In this document: positions 6,281-10,726 of the stretch, one piece after another
Layout: each line of letters opens with the position of its first letter
Numbering within the stretch: the stretch's first letter is position 1
Source of the DNA: JBLRWS01 sp047921075
GTDB taxonomy: Bacteria > Bacteroidota > Rhodothermia > Balneolales > Balneolaceae
DNA: 10,726 nt
Reading direction: 5' to 3'
Assembly: GCA_047921075.1 (NCBI GenBank)
Contig: JBLRWS010000076.1
Span: 1 to 10,726 of the forward strand
The notes under the pieces: generated by a model
Seen by the model: the letters and a program-made list of their open reading frames with translations, nothing else
What the model was told of the DNA's origin: nothing
The model's database searches: none
Position numbers and translations under genes: made by a program

Positions 6281-6970
6281 TTAGTTCTGAAGCCGGAAAA
6301 TTACCGGTACACTAAACTGAACTTTCACGGGACGTCCACGCTGCATGCCGGGGCGAAATTCAGCTGCCTGTACAGCTCGTAAAGCCTCTTCGTCAGCGCC
6401 ACCGCCGATACCACGTACAACTACGGGATCAACAACACGGCCTTGTTCGTCTACGACAAACTGTACGATTACACGTCCTTCAATACCGGCTCGCCGGGCC
6501 ATTTCGGGATACCGCACATTTCGCTGAATAGCTTCAATTCCGCCGATAATTTCAGGCATTTGTTCTACAACAACAAAGACCTCTTCTTCATCATCTTCAT
6601 CTGGCGGAGGTGGTGGGGGCGCACTAAGCATGCCGCCATCATCCCACTCGGCGTTAATGTTTATTTGAACATCTTCAATAATTTCATCGTTGGGAACCTC
6701 TACCGGCACCGGAGGGCGTGGTGGTGGAGGAGGTGTCTCGATTTGACGGGTTTGCACGATCTCTTCCATCTCAACGATTTCCTGCTCGTCAAGTACAATC
6801 TCTTCCGGCCCGAGGCTGGTGATATCGACCTTTACTGCAACAATAAAAATGAGCAGTGTGAGCAAAAGACCGAACTGAAGGAAAATCGTGTAATAATTCC
6901 TGAGGTCCGATTCTGGTTTCTTTCGTTCTATCATGATAGTATTGGTTTTAGGTACAGGAGGAGTATACAT
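6281..6970 (-). CDS. TonB family energy-transducing protein
   Basis: Inner-membrane protein that couples the proton motive force to outer-membrane transport, normally with ExbB and ExbD. The protein is 229 residues from the ATG at 6970. Order: short cytoplasmic start, one membrane anchor (about 27-47), a periplasmic linker with proline runs (80-88 and 118-123), an acidic patch DEDDEEE (124-130), and a TonB C-terminal domain (about 142-229) with the RYPEMARRAGIEG block and a final FSVPVIFRL strand. A second in-frame ATG at 6934 (MIERKKPESDL) would give 217 residues and resembles the usual start of homologues; neither site has a Shine-Dalgarno, so the start is uncertain. No exbB, exbD or TonB-dependent receptor is in the window, so its partner is unknown. 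Last gene of the minus-strand unit, 33 bases after the VanZ-like gene. Confidence 0.9.
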   Translation of the reverse strand: MYTPPVPKTNTIMIERKKPESDLRNYYTIFLQFGLLLTLLIFIVAVKVDITSLGPEEIVLDEQEIVEMEEIVQTRQIETPPPPPRPPVPVEVPNDEIIEDVQININAEWDDGGMLSAPPPPPPDEDDEEEVFVVVEQMPEIIGGIEAIQRNVRYPEMARRAGIEGRVIVQFVVDEQGRVVDPVVVRGIGGGADEEALRAVQAAEFRPGMQRGRPVKVQFSVPVIFRLQN

Positions 6971-7003
6971 TATTTACTTCTAAGTATCCAACGTGTTCCC
7001 GGC

Positions 7004-7438
7004 TTATTTCTTATTTTTTTGATCAGTTTTACGCATACCGGCCTGTGTAAGGTACTGATATTGAAGCATCCAGAGCACGGTTACGGCGCTCAGACTTCCA
7101 ACGGCATCAGCAACAGCATCCATCATATCGGGGGAGCGGCCATACGGCATCCATCCCTGCGCAAACTCAATAAACAGTCCAAAAACGGCACCGCATAAAA
7201 AAATGGTGAAGAGGGGCACAGCTTTCTGGCGTTTGACCAGCCAGGAGAGGCCCAACAGAAATGTCCACCCGAAAAAAAGCAGAAAATGTGCGAGTTTATC
7301 ATATCCCATCAACGAACTTTCGGGAATGGCCCGGGGGGGCAGCAGTGTGAGCAAAAGTGTGGTGATGGTGGCCAGGGCAAACATGGCATAAATCACTCCT
7401 TTTCTCCTGATGAACCAATCGATAATACTGGATGACAT
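7004..7438 (-). CDS. VanZ-like family membrane protein
   Basis: Small polytopic membrane protein of 144 residues. Hydrophobic segments lie at about 14-32, 50-67, 76-92 and 112-126. Polar family residues fall in the expected places: YDKLAHF (46-52) before the second segment, GLFIEFAQ (87-94, Glu91 and Gln94) and GRSPDMMDAVADAVG (100-114, with Arg101, Asp104 and Asp107). The C-terminus is a short basic tail. The family is named after VanZ, linked to teicoplanin resistance in enterococci, but most members are of unknown function and are not resistance genes; no glycopeptide resistance partners are present here. It begins 17 bases after the nnr stop and precedes the TonB-family gene, so it is probably co-transcribed with both. 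Confidence 0.87.
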   Translation of the reverse strand: MSSSIIDWFIRRKGVIYAMFALATITTLLLTLLPPRAIPESSLMGYDKLAHFLLFFGWTFLLGLSWLVKRQKAVPLFTIFLCGAVFGLFIEFAQGWMPYGRSPDMMDAVADAVGSLSAVTVLWMLQYQYLTQAGMRKTDQKNKK

Positions 7439-7455
7439 GTGGGCTTATAAAATGG

Positions 7456-8937
7456 TTAGAGTGATGATTGGGGGGTGTTTAGGCCATGCAGCATGGCGCG
7501 CAGCACGGCAAGCTGTATCGATCCCGTTACAGTCAAAAAGGTACCGATTGTTCCCGCCAGATGATCACCCGACCCTGCACGGGCAAACACCGTTGTATCG
7601 TAGCGGGTGACCCATGCCGGTTCTTCCGGAGTGCAGAGTACACTTGGCTGGCCTTTCGATAGGATTGATACCCCCACCTGATCGGAAAGTTGTTGGACGG
7701 CGTTCATCCGATCAAAACCATGTGCAGGTGTACGTGAAAAATCGTTGGCAAGTTCTCCGGGATGTGGAGTTAGAAGCCATTTTGAGCGGCGCTCTGCGTC
7801 AATTTTTTGTAGTTGGGGCCAGGTGGCAAGGGCATCGGCATCAATAACAGCATGGCCGGTGTGTCGGCTAAGCAGCGTTGTTACGAAGCGTGTGGTCTCA
7901 TCGCGGCGTCCCAAACCCGGACCGATGACCAAAGCCCCCGGTTTGGCCTCGATCCGTTCCAGAATGCTTTTGATTTGGCCTTCGTGAAAATAGGTGTCGT
8001 CGGGCTCTCCCACGCCAACGGTAAGTATTTCAGGCAGATTTATTTCGTAGATGGAGAGTAACGCTTTTGGAGCATATAGAAACACCGCACCGGCTCCGGC
8101 ATTCCAGGCGCTTCGCGCAGCAAGAATAGCGGCCCCGGTTAATCCCTCCGACCCGGCTACAATGTGCACGGTGCCTTGCTCATATTTGTGGCGGGCCGTG
8201 CGCTGAACCACGGGCAGAAATGCGGAACTGTCCGCATCAAGCAGATGTATAGTTGGCCGGTTCAGATGCGAGGGAAACGGAAGTTCTGCCAGATGGATGG
8301 TTCCGGAACAAGCCGGGCCATCATTAAAATAAAACCCGGTTTTTAAAGCGCCGAATGTGATGGTGTGTGCAGCACAGACTGCGTGAGGGTCTGCGATGCC
8401 CGTGTCACAATCGAGCCCGGTTGGTATATCAAGCGCTATTACGGGCAGGTTTGCATCGTTGATCTGTTGAGCGGCTGAGCGGTACGGTTCGCGGAGTTCG
8501 CCCTCGAAACCGGTTCCAAGAAGGCCATCCACAATGTAATTACAGGAAGTGGCAGGTGAGCATGTTTCATCATAAAAACGAATACGCCCGGTCTGTTCGG
8601 CAATGGTTTGAAGCAGCCGGTTGTTGTGTTCGGTGTCAGCAGTAAGGGAATCGCTCCCGGCCGTCCATATAATATCGACGCTGTGGCCATAGCGGTCGGC
8701 CAGATATCGCGCGGCAACCAGCGCATCGCCGGCGTTATTTCCTTTGCCGCAATAAAAAGAGCCATGGGCATCGGCAGAGTAGTGCCGGGCAATCTGTTCT
8801 GCTGCCTGCCAGCCGGCTATTTCCATCAGGGTGAATCCGTCAATGCCAAACTCCTCGATGGTTCGCCGGTCCATCTCCCTGCACTGCCGGCGCGTGCTGG
8901 CACGGTGAGATAGCGGGATGGGTTCAGGCTGACTCAT
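7456..8937 (-). CDS. nnr: Bifunctional NAD(P)HX epimerase / ADP-dependent NAD(P)HX dehydratase
   Basis: Metabolite-repair enzyme: the N-terminal domain epimerises R- and S-NAD(P)HX and the C-terminal domain dehydrates S-NAD(P)HX back to NAD(P)H using ADP. In the 493-residue protein the epimerase half (about 15-225) shows GKGNNAGDALVAARYL (64-79), VDGLLGTG (137-143 region) and DIPTGLDCDTG (170-180). The dehydratase half (about 235-493) shows HKYEQGTVHIVAGS (250-263), GPGLG (339-343), DADAL (366-370), TPHPGE (390-395) and AGSGDHLAG (454-462) with the likely catalytic Asp458. Two oddities: the usual GNNGGDG loop reads GNNAGDA, and only 35 residues follow Asp458, about 20-25 fewer than I expect for this family. 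I chose the ATG at 8937; a TTG at 8955 would add six residues. Follows proS by 18 bases. Confidence 0.94.
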   Translation of the reverse strand: MSQPEPIPLSHRASTRRQCREMDRRTIEEFGIDGFTLMEIAGWQAAEQIARHYSADAHGSFYCGKGNNAGDALVAARYLADRYGHSVDIIWTAGSDSLTADTEHNNRLLQTIAEQTGRIRFYDETCSPATSCNYIVDGLLGTGFEGELREPYRSAAQQINDANLPVIALDIPTGLDCDTGIADPHAVCAAHTITFGALKTGFYFNDGPACSGTIHLAELPFPSHLNRPTIHLLDADSSAFLPVVQRTARHKYEQGTVHIVAGSEGLTGAAILAARSAWNAGAGAVFLYAPKALLSIYEINLPEILTVGVGEPDDTYFHEGQIKSILERIEAKPGALVIGPGLGRRDETTRFVTTLLSRHTGHAVIDADALATWPQLQKIDAERRSKWLLTPHPGELANDFSRTPAHGFDRMNAVQQLSDQVGVSILSKGQPSVLCTPEEPAWVTRYDTTVFARAGSGDHLAGTIGTFLTVTGSIQLAVLRAMLHGLNTPQSSL

Positions 8938-8955
8938 AGCTGGAGGTTGGAACAA

Positions 8956-10422
8956 TTAATAGGAACGTGCGAACAGTACTTTTCGCGAAGATGGTTTTCC
9001 GGTGACCATGCACGTGCCCGATTCAGTATCTTCAAAAAGAGGAATACAACGAATGGTCGCTTTGGTCTCTTCTTTGATGCGCTCCTCGGTTTCGGCGGTG
9101 CCATCCCAATGGGCGTAGATAAAACCGCCATCTTCAATCTCTTTTTTAAACTCTTCGTATGAGTCAACATGACGGGTATTCGCTTCGGTTCGCTCTTTGG
9201 CCCGTTGGAAGAGATCGTTTTGAATGGTTTCGAGCAGATTTTCAATGCGATCGGCAATTCCGTCAGCTGACACAATAGATTTTTCGAGGGTATCGCGTCG
9301 GGCCAGCTCCAGATTGTTGTTTTTGACATCGCGGGGCCCTACGCCGATGCGCAGTGGGGTGCCTTGCGCTTCGTGCTCGGCAAACTTCCAGCCCGGCTTG
9401 TAGTTGTCGCGGTCATCCAGTTTCACGGTTATGCCCCGCTCGCGCAGTTCGCTTATGAACGGCGCAACATACGAGATAACCTCGACTTTCTGTTCGTCGC
9501 TTTTGTAGATGGGCACCACCACAACTTGGTTGGGTGCCAGTCGGGGAGGAATCACCAGGCCGCGGTCGTCGGAGTGGGTCATAATCAACCCGCCAATCAG
9601 CCGGGTAGAAACCCCCCAGCTGGTGGCCCAGACATATTTGTGTTCGCCATCATCATCCTGAAATTTCACATCGAATGCCTTGGCGAAATTTTGTCCCAGA
9701 AAGTGAGATGTACCGGCTTGCAGTGCTTTGCCGTCTTGCATCAACGCTTCAATACAATAGGTATCCACTGCGCCGGCAAATCGTTCCGATTCGGATTTGA
9801 GCCCGGTAACAACCGGCATGGCCATGTACTCTTCAGCAAATGTACGGTATACTTTCAGCATCTGTTCTGCTTCTGTGACGGCCTCCTCTTTGGAGGCGTG
9901 GGCGGTGTGGCCTTCCTGCCACAGGAATTCCATGGTTCGCAAAAACATACGGGTGCGCATCTCCCAGCGGACCACATTGGCCCATTGGTTGATGAGAATG
10001 GGCAGGTCGCGATACGATTGAATCCAGTTGCGGTAGGCGTCCCAGATGATCGTTTCTGATGTGGGGCGTACAATGAGCTCCTCGTCGAGCCGCGATTCAG
10101 GATCAACCTCTACTCCGCCGTCCACACTTTTGAGCCGGCTATGGGTGATGACTGCGCACTCTTTGGCGAACCCTTCGACATGCTGTGCCTCTTTAGAGAG
10201 AAACGATTTGGGGATAAACAGCGGGAAGTAGGCGTTTTCGTGGCCGGTCTCTTTAAACATCCGGTCCAGCACGCCCTTCATGTTTTCCCACAGCGCAAAT
10301 CCATTGGGGCGAATGACCATACAGCCACGCACCGGGGAGTGGTCGGCCAGTTTGGCTTCTTTAACAACATCAAGATACCATTGGGAGTAATCGTCGCTGC
10401 GGGAGGTAATATGTTTAGCCAT
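8956..10422 (-). CDS. proS: Prolyl-tRNA synthetase, archaeal/eukaryote-type (ProS type 3)
   Basis: Charges tRNA-Pro with proline in the cytoplasm. The 488-residue protein has class II synthetase landmarks: motif 1 region GCMVIRPNGFALWENM (33-48), RPTSE (119-123) in the proline site, motif 2 with RTMEFLWQEGHTAH (162-175), TSHFLGQNFA (238-247), and motif 3 GGLIMTHSDDRGL (277-289). An anticodon-binding domain follows (about 298-400), then the extra C-terminal domain typical of the archaeal/eukaryote type, ending ...VLFARSY. The bacterial editing insertion between motifs 2 and 3 is absent, as usual for this short type, so mischarged Ala-tRNA-Pro would need a separate trans-editing protein, not seen here. 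First gene of the probable proS-nnr-vanZ-tonB unit. The ATG at 10422 gives the standard N-terminus (MAKHITSRSDDYSQWY). Confidence 0.96.
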   Translation of the reverse strand: MAKHITSRSDDYSQWYLDVVKEAKLADHSPVRGCMVIRPNGFALWENMKGVLDRMFKETGHENAYFPLFIPKSFLSKEAQHVEGFAKECAVITHSRLKSVDGGVEVDPESRLDEELIVRPTSETIIWDAYRNWIQSYRDLPILINQWANVVRWEMRTRMFLRTMEFLWQEGHTAHASKEEAVTEAEQMLKVYRTFAEEYMAMPVVTGLKSESERFAGAVDTYCIEALMQDGKALQAGTSHFLGQNFAKAFDVKFQDDDGEHKYVWATSWGVSTRLIGGLIMTHSDDRGLVIPPRLAPNQVVVVPIYKSDEQKVEVISYVAPFISELRERGITVKLDDRDNYKPGWKFAEHEAQGTPLRIGVGPRDVKNNNLELARRDTLEKSIVSADGIADRIENLLETIQNDLFQRAKERTEANTRHVDSYEEFKKEIEDGGFIYAHWDGTAETEERIKEETKATIRCIPLFEDTESGTCMVTGKPSSRKVLFARSY

Positions 10423-10556
10423 TCGCTTTTAGTGAGATGCAAAATTTGATCATTGTAACAAGTGGCTAAAAATACCCGATGCGGGAGTTAAGATAAAGCA
10501 GATATTTTTTTAGATGATGAATGATGATATATAGGATTAGCGAATGAAACAGCACC
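10423..10556 (-). promoter_or_regulatory. proS leader region, AT-rich, weak promoter candidate
   Basis: No gene is visible here on either strand. On the minus strand TATTTTTA (10467-10474) is one base off the TAnnTTTG -7 box, with TTTA (10494-10497) 19-20 bases upstream as a poor -33 box. A small hairpin CCCG-ATG-CGGG (10475-10485) sits immediately upstream of it and overlaps the spacer. The predicted leader would be about 40 bases. Further right is AT-rich sequence with repeated GATGATGA-like words. I see no T-box or other riboswitch. Confidence 0.3.
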
Positions 10557-10703
10557 CCTCGCCGGAGGCGAGGTATCTTTGTTGTTGAGGAGTCTGGAAA
10601 GAGAATCGGCGCCCCGGCGGGGCGCTATCTGTACTGCCCCTCCGGGGCAGAGGGCTGTGGAGAGGCGCAGTCCTTTAACAAAGATGGTGCTCCTACCGGA
10701 GCA
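10557..10703. repeat. Composite REP/BIME-like repeat: four GC-rich hairpins in a near-symmetric inverted layout
   Basis: Three hairpins have identical geometry, 7-base stem and 3-base loop: CCTCGCC-GGA-GGCGAGG (10557-10573), GCGCCCC-GGC-GGGGCGC (10609-10625) and CTGCCCC-TCC-GGGGCAG (10634-10650). A fourth is TGCTCC-TACC-GGAGCA (10688-10703). Spacers are 35, 8 and 37 bases. Next to the outer hairpins, facing inward, lie ATCTTTGTT (10575-10583) and its exact reverse complement AACAAAGAT (10677-10685). The whole block therefore reads as two diverged units head to head. Stem sequences differ while geometry is kept. No transposase is present. The remaining bases to 10726 hold nothing I recognise, and the element may continue beyond the edge. 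Confidence 0.7.
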
Positions 10704-10726
10704 TGGTTGTCGAGGTGTGGTGAGGA

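Noticed and set aside
6443..7198. Long open frame (251 codons) on the plus strand across the TonB-family and VanZ-like genes
   Set aside because: It is antisense to two clear genes, its translation resembles no protein family, and it is explained by the reverse of proline/acidic codon runs in the TonB linker.
7004..7438. VanZ-like gene as a glycopeptide resistance determinant
   Set aside because: Only the general VanZ-like family pattern is present; no vanH/A/X or regulator genes nearby, and the family is widespread in bacteria without such resistance.
9364..10059. 231-codon plus-strand frame inside proS
   Set aside because: Entirely antisense to the highly conserved proS; histidine/glycine-rich translation without family features.
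10475..10485. CCCG-ATG-CGGG hairpin upstream of proS as a transcription attenuator or T-box
   Set aside because: The stem is only 4 bases and there is no T-box sequence or specifier loop; it is followed by TATTTTTA, which fits a weak promoter at least as well.
10557..10703. The hairpin block as a CRISPR array
   Set aside because: Units are palindromes with differing stem sequences, unequal spacers (35, 8, 37 bases) and inverted orientation; no identical direct repeats and no cas genes.

Overview
The window looks like ordinary chromosomal DNA from a member of the Bacteroidota/Balneolota group. A halophilic Balneolaceae-type organism (phylum Balneolota, formerly grouped with Rhodothermaeota) is my best guess. 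The reasons are the protein style (a 'RYPEMARRAGIEG' type TonB C-terminus, an archaeal/eukaryote-type ProRS, a full-length CrtI), moderate GC content, ribosome binding sites without a visible Shine-Dalgarno, and one promoter in front of a tRNA that matches the Bacteroidota consensus (TTG, 21 bases, TAnnTTTG). The assignment is an inference; no rRNA gene is present.

Layout from left to right. (1) 1-2326, minus strand: tRNA-Thr(CGT), then the lipoprotein RlpA (cell-wall lytic transglycosylase with a SPOR domain), then phytoene desaturase CrtI, which runs off the left edge. All face the same way, and no terminator is visible between them. (2) 2398-2994, plus strand: a rhomboid intramembrane protease, ending at a hairpin shared with the convergent serC. 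(3) 3059-5348, minus strand: a tight two-gene unit of a DUF1015 protein followed, 4 bases later, by phosphoserine aminotransferase SerC. (4) 5459-6225, plus strand, divergent from unit 3: a DUF1844 protein and a NUDIX hydrolase overlapping by 4 bases (ATGA), closed by a strong bidirectional hairpin. (5) 6281-10422, minus strand: a probable four-gene unit of proS, bifunctional NAD(P)HX epimerase/dehydratase (nnr), a VanZ-like membrane protein and a TonB-family protein, with gaps of 18, 17 and about 33 bases. (6) 10423-10726: no gene; it holds the proS leader and a composite of four short GC-rich hairpins arranged as a near-symmetric inverted structure.

Most of the content is housekeeping: serine synthesis, proline charging, metabolite repair, envelope maintenance, carotenoid synthesis. 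I see no defence system, CRISPR array, prophage or intact insertion sequence. The parts worth a second look are the composite hairpin repeat at the right edge (REP/BIME-like), the DUF1015 protein locked to serC and carrying a DGHHR motif reminiscent of ParB/serine-kinase proteins, the tRNA-Thr gene placed 26 bases in front of rlpA, and the unusually short C-terminus of the NAD(P)HX repair enzyme.
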